From Heliocidaris erythrogramma (lineage: Eukaryota; Echinodermata; Echinoidea; Camarodonta; Echinometridae): a DNA stretch of 64,000 nucleotides. Below are positions 14,201-21,239 of the stretch, in pieces. Below the pieces are notes generated by a model that was not told the origin of the DNA, did no database searches, and saw only the letters and a program-made list of their open reading frames with translations. The stretch spans positions 36,216,625-36,280,624 of the forward strand of contig CM046853.1 in NCBI GenBank assembly GCA_025617745.1, read 5' to 3'. Positions within the stretch are counted from its first letter, which is position 1; every line of letters starts with the position of its first letter. The position numbers and the translations under genes were made by a program.

Positions 14201-17200
14201 CCAAGTTCCATCTGGGACTTGCTGCGAAAGAGTGAGCGTATGATCGTCATCGTTCGGATGTAAAATTAGTAATGACCTTTTCTTACGGGGCGCGGGGTTC
14301 TCTAAAGTTGGCGGAGATGCGCGCATTACGTGAGACTTGTGGGTCGTAAAAGTGAAGTCCACTCTCGGTAAATGAAAACATCCTTAAATAGCCGTATGGT
14401 GACAAGTTCTCCATGAGAAACCACGAATATGTGTATTTGATTTCTTTACAGATATACTGCCCAGGTGGAGATCCCGAGCCAACTCCACAACCTTTAGCAT
14501 TAAAAGATAATCGCTTCATCTTTGAGCTTTCTGAGCCCCTTGTCATCGAAGGTGTTCCAGACTCGACCAGAAAGTATGCAGTGTTCTTCTCGGAGGAAAT
14601 GACGATGACCTTCGACGGGAATGGCGCCTCTTTCGCACCCGATGGACTAGTGCCCCAGAAGTTTTCTGGTGTCATGCAGCTTGTTTACGCCGGGAGTGGT
14701 GGGTATTACAATTTGCTACCGTAATTTGAAAGACAACTTCATGACATGATTCATTATTACACCACAAAGATTTCTCTTTAATCGACATGACCTGCGTACA
14801 AACAACCGATCTTGCATGGACCAAACACCTGTGGATTCCTTCTAAAATCTACTTTCACAAAATAATTTAATCAATTGATCGTATGTGGGTTTAAGTGAGA
14901 ACTTGTCACACGCGGAAATATTTTCAAGTTGTCTGCTGAGAGCAAATCCTTTCTGACCCCAACAGTCGAAAGTGTAAGTTTCTGTATTCGGTAGTAAAAC
15001 TCATGTAGTGAAACCCAAACAAAATTGTATTATGCTCTCAATTCCATAATACGAAGTAACTGAGGCACATTTATTAAACAATATGCCTTTTAATGACAGG
15101 TACACCAGGAAACTTCACGTGGGCAGACAAACTGGCCAGTTTTGCGGGGGTCTACTCCTACAATCCCAAGACCAGGTTTTGTACCGAAGGAGACAAGGGC
15201 TACATCAGCTTTGATTGGAACAAAATGGGCGAAGACTATCTAGAGACCAACCCTAACCTGGACCTACTCACTGTAGTCCTCCCTCATCAGGTTGGCCTAC
15301 CTTTTTAGTCTAATATTGAAAAGCACATAATTATATACATGTATATATGATATATAATTTGTCATGAGGGGAAAATATTAATTTTCGTGTGGCAAAATGG
15401 AAACCTTTACAAAATATCTAAATCGTGCATAATGGTCTAGTTTGATTCATAATCATTTGCAAGAAACAAACAAAAACATGAGAGCATGCCTGCACAAATG
15501 GGAGTGTTGGAACCAACTTTATCAGCAAAGTCAGCAATACAATTTCAAGAAAGGCCCCCTAGTATAATAATTTAGTGTGATCACTTGAACCCAGATGTGT
15601 CACATTTACTTGTATCGAGATGATAGACAGGTCTTGTATAGGTGATGACTATTCTGGATGTAATGAAGAGAATAATGTTGCCAATATACACGTCCACCCA
15701 GGGTTCCCGAGGCCGGTCTTTGACGACAAAAGTTTACAACCGAAATAATCTTGAACTTTCAATTTGAAATGCACCAACAGGAGCCGTTACTTGGTGATGA
15801 TCTGATTGAAACTCCGTTTGGTTACAAGGGCTACATAGGAGATAACTGGGTGATGGAAGAGGACCTCCCACCGGCATCCATGGAACCAAACAAGGATGCC
15901 GTCGATCGGATCAAGAATCAGCCAGATAGACTCCAGGTGAGAAATTCATGAAATCTATATGTTTAGCAACTGTTTTTAATTTAAAAGCAATCTTCAGTCT
16001 GAGGACATCCACTGATATTTGCAAAATTAGGTTGAATAATTTTATACCCTTTGAATAATGGTGCTGTCACAAAACCTCAAATATGTGTAGATTCATAAAT
16101 TGCATTATCGTGTTGTTTCCATATGAAAACATATGCATATGGAGTTATTTAAATAAAACCGATTAAAAAAAAGCAATGTGTGAATATTTTAAATAAAATT
16201 TAAGGAACATAAAGCTTGTTTTTGCTGCTACAAAGACTGTTCAACAAGTCAAGAGCCCCCGAAGTTGCAATATATGAGACGAAGAACTGGATACGTTCAT
16301 AGACATTTTGTAATAATGACACAGTAGCTTCAATTCCAATTCTCTGTTAACAGCATATCCTTGATGCCATTGAGAAGGACACCGATCAACAGACACTAGA
16401 AGTAGACTGTACCACGGCATCCATACACAGCTACGAGGCAGGCAAGAGCATCGGGATGGTAACACGATTAGCCAGTATCTCCAGAGCTTTCGACACTGAG
16501 CACTACGTCCAGCTCGACCAGTCCCTTCGACGATGCCTTGACCTCTGGCTTGGTATCGTGGGAGGTATTCCAGAAGACAATGTGATACGGTAATTAGTAA
16601 GCGGTTCGTTGCTATTCAATCTAGAACGATAAATGGTAAAAGTGTCTATAATATGTCTAATGAATGGCAATAAATAATAACCTGGTTACTATAGGATTTC
16701 GAAAAGAGGGACAGTTATTGTTCAGTGATCAATAATGGTGGTGAAATTTGGTAACAAAACATGTTGATTAAGAAATCTCTCTCATGAAACTTCCTACCAT
16801 TTCTAGCCCATTATTCTACTTGGGACCTGAATATTTATGAGTTAGAATTGAAAGGAATGATATATTTACTTCTCATTCATCATGTCTAGATCACGGACCA
16901 GTGGCCTTATGGTATAGGCACCGTCCCGTAGATGTTATAGGTTTGAATCCCTCCTGGTTCGATCTCAGTTTTTTTCTGCCTTGTTTATCAAACAATATGT
17001 AAATCGTGCAGCCGATCTCAATCTGGGAATTAAATGCTTTCTAAAGTAATCTTTCCCATGAAGCTTTCTAAAAAAATCGTGGAACATAAATCCGTATTCA
17101 AAATTTGTTCCTTTATCAAGAAAGAAATGTTTTGACGAAATTGTTTCTGTGACTGCTGCTTCCCATGCTTCAGATACGACACTGTTTGGGGAGGATTATG

Positions 17201-20200
17201 GATGCGTGGAGCAGGGGCAGATGAAGAACTCTTCCCTTGGACTAACTATGGATTCATTAGCTATGCTGACCATCACTACCACTTCGGCTACTGGCTCTAC
17301 GCCATTGCATACTACGCCAAGTACTATCCAGTATGGGCAACGAAAGAAGGTGACAAAGAAAATAGCTCAAAATTACTGATGACGATTATGTAAAAAATCA
17401 ACTAAGTATGTTCATCCACAAAGTATATGGTTCTTTAAAGAAAATCGATTCTATTCGTCATCACCAAACAGCTATGTTCAAGTTTGTGGTAGCAGATGCC
17501 AAACTCGCAGTTGAAGGCATTGAGATATCTGTTCATTTCTAAATTAGTAAGACATTATTACATTTGCATTTTGTTTGTACATGAATGCCTTTTGGTCGTT
17601 GTATTTTAGAATGTAAGATAAGTCTTCAAGTTGCTTTACGTACGGAACTAGAAAACATCTATTCTGCGGCCCAAAAAGCCCATCATCAATATTATGTTTT
17701 GGGAACTCTGTTATATTAATTTTCAAAATGAAGCAGAATAGGCCAGTTTAATCACAAAATATTATGTGTAGGCAAACATAGTCTCTCTAAACCTTCGATA
17801 ACGAAGGTTTAGAGGTTAAGCATATCATCAATGTTTATACAGATAATTACAACCGCATCATGGCGATGGCCCGAGATGTGGGCAGTCCGAGTAGGAAAGA
17901 TCAGTACTTCCCAACAGTTCGTCAAAAGGACTGGTATCTTGGATCCTCTTGGGCAACTGGTATTGGAGGAGGAACTCGTCAAGAAGAGGCTTCAGCTGAG
18001 GTAAATATTCGTATTATAGAACTAATGTTCTTTGCCACTCTCCACCCAGGAGTGGTAAATTAATACATGGAAGAATGAATTCCTTGAATGGTGTGAGCTC
18101 TAGTATTCGAGCGACAGGAGCACCCTGTGGGTGAATATGACCGCTATATCATAAGCTAAATTTATTGTTCTTCTTCATAATTATTGACATATTTCTCTCA
18201 TTGCTCTTTCATGTTTCATCTTTTGAGAAAAAAATTTAGTACTATCGCTTAGTCAAATCTATATGATGATGCTGAAGAGCAAATATTGTTAAAGGGTACT
18301 TTACCGAGGCTGATTCTTTGACATGTTTAGCAATTCGGCAGTTTTCTTTCGTCTGTCATTAAGAATTTTGCTATATATAGTTGGATTTCTCTTTAAAACA
18401 CAGGATAGGATTATTTTTTTGTGTTATTGATCTCCTCTATATTTCTCATTTATCAATGAAGAGAGGCATACTAAAGCTTTTCGTCTTGCACTCATCAGAG
18501 TAAACCGCAAGAATGAACGGAAAGCCGAAATCGAACAATATAAACGGAAACTAAAGGCACAAAAGGCGGGAAATATAACGAGTTCTGGGCCCCGTTTAAT
18601 AAAACTTGTTATCCGTAACAACTGCCACATTTCTATGACAAGTTTGCTCTCATCCAGTCAGAAGCAATGATTTCAGTAGCTTAAAAGAGTTTTTGCAACT
18701 TGTTATTGATAACAAGTTTTATGAAACGGGGCCCAGATTGGCTGTCTAAAAAAATAACGGTAAATTAGGCTTATTGCCATCCGATTTAAGTGATGAGTGC
18801 AAGATGAAAATCTTTAGTATGCCTTTCTTCAATGCTATTCTCCAATTTTGTAGTACCAATCATCTTTTCATTTATTATTCTTCAATTGTGTAGACTGACA
18901 TAAATCTTTACCCATCTTGTTAATAATTTTGGATTGCAGTCAATCAACTGTTACCACGCTCTTGCAGCTCTTGGTCTGGCCATGAACGATACAGCTCTGC
19001 AGGCTATAGGACAACTCACGACAGCCACCGAGATTCGTGCAACAAGGTGAGAACCAATCACAGTGCACTCCCCGTATTCACACCTAACAAATGCATATTG
19101 TAACATACTTTAATGGTCGTAAAAATAGTTGCATTGTTCTTAATTTGCGTTAATTTAGAATGTAAAAAATCTCTGACGAAAAGATTAAGAAATATAATCA
19201 ACGCTTAGCAAGGGAATAAAGGGTCATTTTCAAGAATAATGACAAATTCTAGTTGTATACGAATAACCCTGATATCATCGGTACCATCATAAGTAAATTT
19301 AAAAGACTATAGAATAAGAATGAAATTGGGGTAAACACCGTTTAAAGCAAAAACTACCTAGAGGCACAGACCGCAGACAGTAATGCTTTGGTCACCTGTT
19401 GCTTTGCAAAGTGTAAAAGGTCGGGGTAAAAAGCTTTGCAAGTCCCCCATTGACCTGTATAGTATTCCAAGTTACTTTACGACGTAATCGAAGATGTCAT
19501 CCTCATCATTTAGGGGCAGGAACCGATTCATTTTTTTATGTGTCATTGAATCATTCATTTTCTTCATCCTATTATCAGACAATACTGGCACGTACGGGAG
19601 AACAACAGACATCTCTTCCCCTCGCTCCTGCAGCAATGGGGAGTGATCGGTCAACTCCAAGAAGATGGTATCTTCTACTACACTTTGAATTGGGCTTGTG
19701 AACCCGATCAGTTTCCTCAGCGCCATGCCTGCATCGTCGGTATTCAGATCATTCCGATCATCTCCGTCTCCTATCTCTACATGGATCAGGTATGGTATCT
19801 TATTGTTATCGTTCTTCTTAGTCTTTTTGTTCCTTTTTACCATTCACGTTATATTCTCATCGTTTTCGTGATTATTTTAACTTGTTCTTTGTGGTCCTTT
19901 TGTTCTTATCTTTGTCATCTAATAATATTGTTCCCCTTCTTTTTCTTCATCAACTTCATCTTGCCCTATTCATCCTCCTCTGCCTTTGTGTTCGTCTTCT
20001 TCTCACCCTTCTTCACCTACATCCTCATCGTCTGCATGTGAAGAGCTAAAAGGGCGCTAACTCTCAATGTTAAATTACATGAGTTAACGGCCTTCTGCGT
20101 CTCAGCAGGCGCTCTTCTTTCTCTGCTTCTTTTATATCTCCTTAGTTCATTCTGAAAAGGGGTGATTCTTGACATTTTCTCTTCCTTTTTCTTCGGTTTC

Positions 20201-20581
20201 AAGGTTTTTCTTCGTCATCTTCTTGAATTGTAAAAACTAGGTATTTTAGTAGTTCTTACTGTTTACAAGCATCTCCAGAGAGGCTGAAGGAAAGCTTATT
20301 GCTCTCTTTCTTCACAGGAGTGGGCGAGGAATGTCTACGATATCTGCAACCACGCCATTGACCCTGCATCAGCACCCGGTGGAGACATGGTGGACACGGA
20401 CTGGTATACACTCGAACCTGTCACTACCCGATTTGGTTCCTTCTGCCAGGCAATCATGTCCAAGGTGGACAGTGAGAAACAACAGGCAGCAGTCGACTAT
20501 ATCAGAGCACTGGAGACCACGGACTTGGAACCAGGCAGCGGACTAGCCAGCACATTACTCTTCATTTATGAATCAGCGTGA
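1838..20581 (+). CDS. Kunitz-GH81 fusion gene: endo-beta-1,3-glucanase with N-terminal Kunitz domain (5' partial, 16 exons)
   Basis: GH81 enzymes cleave internal beta-1,3-glucosidic bonds (laminarin, callose, fungal wall glucan) by inversion. Sixteen exons join in consistent phase to about 1095 residues, ending at a TGA at 20579-20581. Order, numbered from the first Kunitz residue: Kunitz domain (about 1-54), linker and GH81 N-terminal beta region (about 55-277, with PLVRG), an inserted double module (about 278-525), the rest of the N-terminal region (VVLPHQ near 660), then the helical catalytic core. DHHYHFGYW begins near Asp 823, and E-E-A-S-A-E-S-I-N matches the family QESSSEAVN pattern, keeping both glutamates (about 898 and 902). 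Many cysteines suggest secretion, but the signal peptide and start are not seen. An antisense Tx1 LINE fills most of intron 4. GH81 assignment is strong; joining the Kunitz exon to it is supported by phase and adjacency only. Confidence 0.82.
2706..3235. mobile_element. Palindromic element built on tRNA-like arms, copy 1
   Basis: The arms starting GAAAGGAAATGAGAGAATAA (about 2717) and ending in its complement (about 3160) are inverted copies. Each runs inward through a CTCCCTTTTTTGAA-type stretch to a tRNA-like segment beginning TGTCTCCGCCGG. It is preceded by an (AT)n run at about 2686-2713 and followed by GTTGCCAAAGCTGTTGTATA. A second copy, with the same trailing sequence, is at 58115-58600. 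No protein is encoded. Sits in the intron after the Kunitz exon. Confidence 0.75.
2816..2878 (-). other. tRNA-like segment (left arm)
   Basis: Read on the minus strand it has an A-box-like TGGTCTAGTGG, an anticodon-loop-like GTTCTAA between GGC and GCC, a B-box GGTTCGATTCC and a CGGAGAC 3' end. It is shortened in the variable region. The right arm at about 3025-3071 repeats the 3' half on the plus strand. A transposon part, not a working tRNA gene. Confidence 0.6.
3250..3477 (+). CDS. Exon 2 of the Kunitz-GH81 gene
   Basis: Acceptor ATAATCAG, donor GTATAG, phase 1 to 1, 76 codons. Encodes the linker from the Kunitz domain (D-A-G-G-L-P-R-T-C) and a proline-rich N-terminal segment with DIFGTSTTLLDVAPPDND. 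The carried G from the Kunitz exon completes a GAT codon, so the two join in frame. Confidence 0.7.
3513..3554. repeat. Poly-C run followed by (TC)n
   Basis: About 22 cytosines followed by TCTC repeats, in the intron just after exon 2. One of several such homopolymer plus dinucleotide runs in the window (also near 13605, 45870, 48460 and 52600). Confidence 0.9.
3891..4085 (+). CDS. Exon 3 of the Kunitz-GH81 gene
   Basis: Acceptor TCATTTTCAG, donor G/GTGAGT, phase 1 to 1, 65 codons. Encodes ATMDEMGITYEAYTLERW onward to SLPFSTFSG, within the N-terminal beta-rich region of GH81. Confidence 0.75.
4510..4755 (+). CDS. Exon 4 of the Kunitz-GH81 gene
   Basis: Acceptor CTTTTCAG, donor G/GTAAGA, phase 1 to 1, 82 codons. 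Contains MELPLVRGSGMLTHLF, matching the GH81 motif P-L-V-[QR]-G followed by a threonine and a hydrophobic residue. Ends in an acidic stretch before the long intron that holds the LINE. Confidence 0.85.
4941..5100. repeat. Dispersed repeat shared with 38625-38780
   Basis: CCCTCCTAGA, GACAAAATATCA, ATACTTGGT and TACCTTG(A/G)ACTTG occur in the same order and spacing at both places with moderate divergence. Family unknown; no coding capacity. Confidence 0.6.
5409..5448. repeat. (GAA)n microsatellite at the 3' junction of the LINE
   Basis: Imperfect GAAGAAGAA tract lying directly against the 3' end of the minus-strand LINE. A matching tract lies at the other end (11188-11226). Confidence 0.85.
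5471..5476 (-). terminator. Polyadenylation signal of the LINE
   Basis: AATAAA on the minus strand, about 210 nt after the ORF2 stop and about 22 nt before the 3' junction. Confidence 0.5.
5686..9585 (-). CDS. LINE ORF2: endonuclease and reverse transcriptase
   Basis: Nicks target DNA and copies the element RNA at the nick (target-primed reverse transcription). The frame is open to 9603, but upstream of 9585 only GTG is available; the ATG at 9585 lies 8 nt after the ORF1 stop, suggesting reinitiation. About 1299 residues. With 9603 counted as residue 1: endonuclease, with LTLNTGG, FLQETY (Glu near 57), GGDFNC (near 158) and SDHDAGYLEL (near 251); reverse transcriptase, with RPVSLLNVDYKIFAK, GIRQGCPLSGMLY and the catalytic YADD (near 717); C-terminal C-G-W-C...H-L-F-I-R-C finger (near 1165). 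All catalytic motifs look intact and no frameshift is visible, so this may be a recently active copy. Confidence 0.92.
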   Translation of the reverse strand: MFYMALHTLSLVMTLSFLTLNTGGCSSSAKNASIHSYIDNIALKPDIIFLQETYNLTPRSSCWNLWKSYHVNCTAGTSRGSGITTLVKKNLVGSFDSFAIVDSHVLYSKISIDDTFYHLYNILIPHDDNHALIAIKSLHAHLRTINNGTIVLGGDFNCTLNPALDRLSMPKEHRPKISTNLDNTIEHFSLCDAWRRLNPSQKAYTWHRTNPSNIHGVSRARLDRFYLPVSLIPSFHKCSILPCSLSDHDAGYLELKPPHQKPRGSAYWHFNNSLLEDENFRNIILLFWSDWRLHKHEYVNILMWWDAGKSKIKKIAQMYGKKMANEKRAALLNINNTIEKLQSLSSLSSDTKQEINRNRNELNNLLKHDAKGALIRSRFKLIQEIDTSSSFFYNLEKSNSSRKRISRIRLPSGHITENENEIKNHVYSFYKELYSFSPIDNNSAEFLSNIKCLEQEEQKDLDTPFSLEELTQAVKQLGKSKTPGMDGLTTEFYQIFWPTLKNDFFEVLQYSSLCGSLPRSFRRAIISLIPKKGDLADITNWRPVSLLNVDYKIFAKTLANRLKLCIGSVIHEDQTYCIPGRTIYDNIILVRDIIHYANSADVPLAVVNLDQKKAFDNVSHEYLFDTMKAMGFGDSFISSVKLLYCHAESFVKVCGSLTAPFCFQKGIRQGCPLSGMLYSIALEPFLHLLRQNLVQCNFKIPKVNLNVSVSAYADDVMIFLSSNIGFNIIQDVYNTYSKSSNACLNYSKSKGLWAGSWSRRSEKPLGCQWSTEGLTFLGVHLGNTNIYNQQNWTICKNKLKKTLSRWTPLSNYLSFKGKVLVANQLAATKVFHFLATLSVPHHTLNELQDMLVNFVWSNKRHLIKKQILFSEPGNGGLGLAFLQARVYTFRFCFLQRFLNQCTHPAYLLCSLNLKNYRGLNFDSQLCFIDLDPKYFTTLQCFYSEILVAWRASGAHIDTASLSVNHVLNVPLNYFPLIPPSLEGSAAFPARLFVCGIRLIKNIIDPINGKWRTADSLPLHPVYNTTRQRLSRRLICQELSILKCRLSATFPTVFTSTGLKNPLCQHFSTTTPFVTKLGNFGTSILSTKSTYRIMKLRLNCHDPASPSFWHESGVISSDRKINWTEIYTPPTIKKDGDTQYKLLHNVLPSLPVLHHFNHDIPTQCGWCGDTGTIIHLFIRCPAIQESLNVLHHLIHELVKNINVDFDLYWALVPHASGRCREAVRLCNFLIISFKSTIYWLYRTLNFLDLLVVWKSKLKNRIILDFEFFKLQNNVTAFTKRWCVNNALCSVSNSFDLVWSI
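9594..10979 (-). CDS. LINE ORF1: RNA-binding zinc-knuckle protein
   Basis: Expected to coat the element RNA and form the ribonucleoprotein. The ATG at 10979 (MAADAGLEARDLPG) is preferred; the open frame extends to 11012 only through a GTG. About 461 residues. The first ~200 look like an RRM-type fold as in Tx1 ORF1 proteins (inference), then comes a CCHC zinc knuckle CFECGEVGHLSRSC, then a long Pro/Ser/Thr-rich tail with many PTP and SPS runs, and a basic C-terminus. Ends 8 nt before the ORF2 ATG. Confidence 0.85.
   Translation of the reverse strand: MAADAGLEARDLPGTSAQQSARQHSGVLPSRVSRKNGISFVSTPTFSIHEYVKEFANSCVPADCIVSASRISQQRIAIYLNSRAAVQDAVDKGFTFQNTFIEVSPLTLPTTRLTLSNVYTEIPNDILVKQIAAFCKVVSQVRSIPLGFKDKAFSHIMSFRRQVQVLITPNVTPPAHLDFTHEGVNYRVFVSTDEVRCFECGEVGHLSRSCKKTDRQRQSERVSERGKVGPKHHPKGLKPQVTQTEPKTVESAPVQNIPSEGPSHHAQTESPRMVSETNKTGISKSQNAPEQSLPTPPPPTRLFSDIVAKRKRTPTKTPTASPTFTPLTSLTPPRKVRKTPPSTPRILGTPSSPVILSSPSPSSPTPSTPSSMWDDAQSTDDDSAEWASSFPSSQGPLSDKDLLKFLKVVKARKKPVEIARKFTSNVPGLVRQLIPLRNSPVFKKSTQQRVQKLIKKLEECA
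11188..11260. repeat. (GAA)n microsatellite at the 5' junction of the LINE
   Basis: More than a dozen AAG/GAA units start directly at the end of the LINE 5' UTR, followed by interrupted purine-rich sequence. With 5409-5448 this brackets the element. Confidence 0.9.
11330..11620. repeat. Dispersed repeat fragment and purine-rich tract
   Basis: 11330-11465 resembles a decayed interspersed repeat (CCTTTAACGTCACACCATCC, TCTCGAACCTGGGTCC, GGATTACAAGCGCACGCC). From about 11465 to 11615 the plus strand is almost entirely purine (GAA/GGA). The lysine- and glutamate-rich open frame across it is a composition artefact. Confidence 0.55.
11704..11836 (+). CDS. Exon 5 of the Kunitz-GH81 gene (start of inserted module 1)
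   Basis: Acceptor ATCCTCAG, donor GA/GTGAGT, phase 1 to 2. Encodes DENDGSGYVEASCNSTSE followed by ATFVLHLTKPI and ISDVQWVASE. First part of the sequence inserted into the GH81 N-terminal region. Confidence 0.8.
12284..12316 (+). repeat. Short telomere-like repeat
   Basis: Degenerate GGTTAGGG/TAGGGG units over about 33 bp in the intron. Too short and irregular to be a real telomere; a possible interstitial telomeric trace. Confidence 0.5.
12453..12816 (+). CDS. Exon 6 of the Kunitz-GH81 gene (module 1 to module 2)
   Basis: Acceptor TCACACCTAG, donor GAG/GTGAAT, phase 2 to 0. Encodes FMTCDETCCQLSPDGKTVTI, then YAINVINKYV, then the start of the second module (ASFESTMCQRD, VTATLEL). Cysteine-rich, consistent with a secreted protein. 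Confidence 0.85.
13222..13434 (+). CDS. Exon 7 of the Kunitz-GH81 gene (module 2)
   Basis: Acceptor TTCAATAG, donor ACA/GTAAGT, phase 0 to 0, 71 codons. Encodes VQYIIADANDDW, YSWTTCNADNCQLEDGGITV and FATNVISQFV, which align with module 1 in exons 5-6. Confidence 0.85.
13605..13634. repeat. Poly-C run followed by (CA)n
   Basis: A cytosine run followed by ACACAC in the intron between exons 7 and 8. Confidence 0.85.
13930..13985. repeat. Possible end of a TIR element
   Basis: GGGGTTGTTTCATAAAGCTG followed by TTCGTAAAGTT resembles the ends of small invertebrate MITEs with a GTTTCATAAA core. I do not see the matching other end nearby, so it is probably truncated. Confidence 0.35.
14452..14698 (+). 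CDS. Exon 8 of the Kunitz-GH81 gene
   Basis: Acceptor TTCTTTACAG, donor AGTG/GTGGGT, phase 0 to 1. Begins with a short Pro-rich linker (GGDPEPTPQP) that ends the insertion, then returns to GH81 sequence: F-I-F-E-L-S, KYAVFFSEEMT and KFSGVMQL, corresponding to the family W/Y-x-[IV]-[FY]-x-S and F-x-G-V-[LM]-R motifs. Confidence 0.85.
15100..15290 (+). CDS. Exon 9 of the Kunitz-GH81 gene
   Basis: Acceptor TTAATGACAG, phase 1 to 0. Donor CAG/GTTGGC is weaker than the others but fits the phase. Encodes FAGVYSYNPKTRFC and ends LDLLTVVLPHQ, equivalent to the GH81 motif L-L-x-L-A-L-P-H. Confidence 0.82.
15781..15936 (+). CDS. Exon 10 of the Kunitz-GH81 gene
   Basis: Acceptor CACCAACAG, donor CAG/GTGAGA, phase 0 to 0, 52 codons. 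Encodes FGYKGYIGDNWVMEEDLPP, matching the GH81 G-x-x-W-x-[ML] segment between the beta region and the helical core. Confidence 0.85.
16354..16589 (+). CDS. Exon 11 of the Kunitz-GH81 gene
   Basis: Acceptor CTGTTAACAG, donor ACG/GTAATT, phase 0 to 2. Encodes SYEAGKSIGMVTRLASISR and LRRCLDLWLG, corresponding to the family Y-x-x-G-K-x-[LI]-x-[RK] helix at the start of the catalytic core. Confidence 0.88.
17174..17349 (+). CDS. Exon 12 of the Kunitz-GH81 gene (catalytic DHH motif)
   Basis: Acceptor CATGCTTCAG, donor AAG/GTGACA, phase 2 to 1. Encodes RYDTVWGGLWMRGAG and YADHHYHFGYWLYAIAYYAK. The D-H-H-x-H-x-G-Y motif is a hallmark of GH81; its Asp is, by family knowledge, the catalytic acid. Confidence 0.92.
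17843..18000 (+). CDS. Exon 13 of the Kunitz-GH81 gene (catalytic glutamates)
   Basis: Acceptor TTTATACAG, donor GAG/GTAAAT, phase 1 to 0. Encodes FPTVRQKDWYLGSSWATG and GGTRQEEASAE. The two glutamates four residues apart match the conserved pair of GH81. The more usual Q and S residues around them are E and A here. Confidence 0.92.
18031..18165 (+). mobile_element. Fragment of the tRNA-derived SINE (body only)
   Basis: CTTTGCCACTCTCCACCCAG, GAATTCCTTGAATGGTGTGAG and GAATATGACCGCTATAT match the body of the full SINE at 41992-42275. The tRNA-like head is missing. Begins 31 bp inside the intron after exon 13. Confidence 0.75.
18455..18833. mobile_element. TIR element containing a second TIR element
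   Basis: About 40-bp inverted ends (GGCATACTAAAG at the left, CTTTAGTATGCC at the right, with CTTGCACTCATCA and its complement). The smaller GGGCCC-family element (18585-18736) lies inside, so it probably inserted later. No coding capacity. Confidence 0.75.
18585..18736. mobile_element. TIR element (MITE), GGGCCC-end family, copy 2
   Basis: 152 bp with ends CTGGGCCCCGTTT and AAACGGGGCCCAG. Reverse complement matches the ends and part of the interior of 1310-1687. Confidence 0.8.
18940..19046 (+). CDS. Exon 14 of the Kunitz-GH81 gene
   Basis: Acceptor GGATTGCAG, donor AAG/GTGAGA, phase 0 to 2. Begins S-I-N-C-Y-H-A-L-A-A-L-G, the direct continuation of the catalytic glutamate motif (family A-V-N-A-Y-Y). 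Confidence 0.9.
19579..19789 (+). CDS. Exon 15 of the Kunitz-GH81 gene
   Basis: Acceptor ATTATCAG, donor CAG/GTATGG, phase 2 to 0. Encodes FPSLLQQWGVIGQLQEDGIF and CIVGIQIIPIISVSYLY, matching the GH81 G-I-x-x-[LI]-P-I-x-x-x-S segment. Confidence 0.9.
20318..20581 (+). CDS. Last exon (16) of the Kunitz-GH81 gene
   Basis: Acceptor TTCTTCACAG, stop TGA. 87 residues: EWARNVYDICNHAIDP onward to a C-terminal helix ending LLFIYESA. No extra domain or membrane anchor follows. No clear AATAAA within 300 bp of the stop. Confidence 0.9.
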   Translation, partial: EWARNVYDICNHAIDPASAPGGDMVDTDWYTLEPVTTRFGSFCQAIMSKVDSEKQQAAVDYIRALETTDLEPGSGLASTLLFIYESA

Positions 20582-20805
20582 TGAACACGTAGTATCATAT
20601 AACAGTCCATATTTAAAAGTCTCTGTAAATCAAATCCTGCAAATGCCTTAATCTTAATTGGTATTTAGATAAGTCAAACCTCTTTTGGCGACCACCTATA
20701 TAGAAAGTTCACATTAAATGTTCCCTTAGAAAAGTGTTTCTTTTAGAATGTTCAACAAAGGAAAGTTTCCTTTGGTAAACATATCTTCAAATACCGCTTT
20801 TCTTG

Positions 20806-21040
20806 CACTATGAACATGGCGAACAAAGAAGCGGACAATTTATGCAGCTCCTCATTGTACCCTTCGCAATTGCACTGGTTAACAAAAGAACATCCATTCA
20901 TTGCTATCCGTAAAAATATGTAGAACAGGTGTCACATAATGAAAGTGAAGGGATGTCCTTTTGTCTACTAGAGCTATTGTGGAGGGTACAATGAGGAGCT
21001 GCATAAATTGTCCGCTCTCTTTGTCATCGTGTTCATAGTG
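20806..21040. mobile_element. Palindromic TIR element, copy 1
   Basis: Starts CACTATGAACATGGCGAACA and ends in its near-complement TTCATAGTG. The inverted arms extend for most of the 235-bp element (CAGCTCCTCATTGTACC against GGGTACAATGAGGAGCTG). Copy 2 is at 49917-50182. Confidence 0.85.
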
Positions 21041-21239
21041 TTGTCTCCCTCAAGAGGATTCATAATTATGAATTTTTACACTTTGTTTTGTACAAAATAT
21101 ATATTGCTAGAATAGATAATTTGTCATTATAACATGATTAATGTAACTCTACATATAAACTGAATAATATTACTTGCTGAATCTAAAAATGCTTGATCTA
21201 AGGAATTTGCCCAAACAGAATGTACTACATATTGTACGG

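Noticed and set aside
16898..16965. tRNA-like or SINE-head sequence (TGGCCTTATGG, GGTTTGAATCC)
   Set aside because: Box-like motifs only; no cloverleaf, no recognisable body or tail, no second copy in the window.
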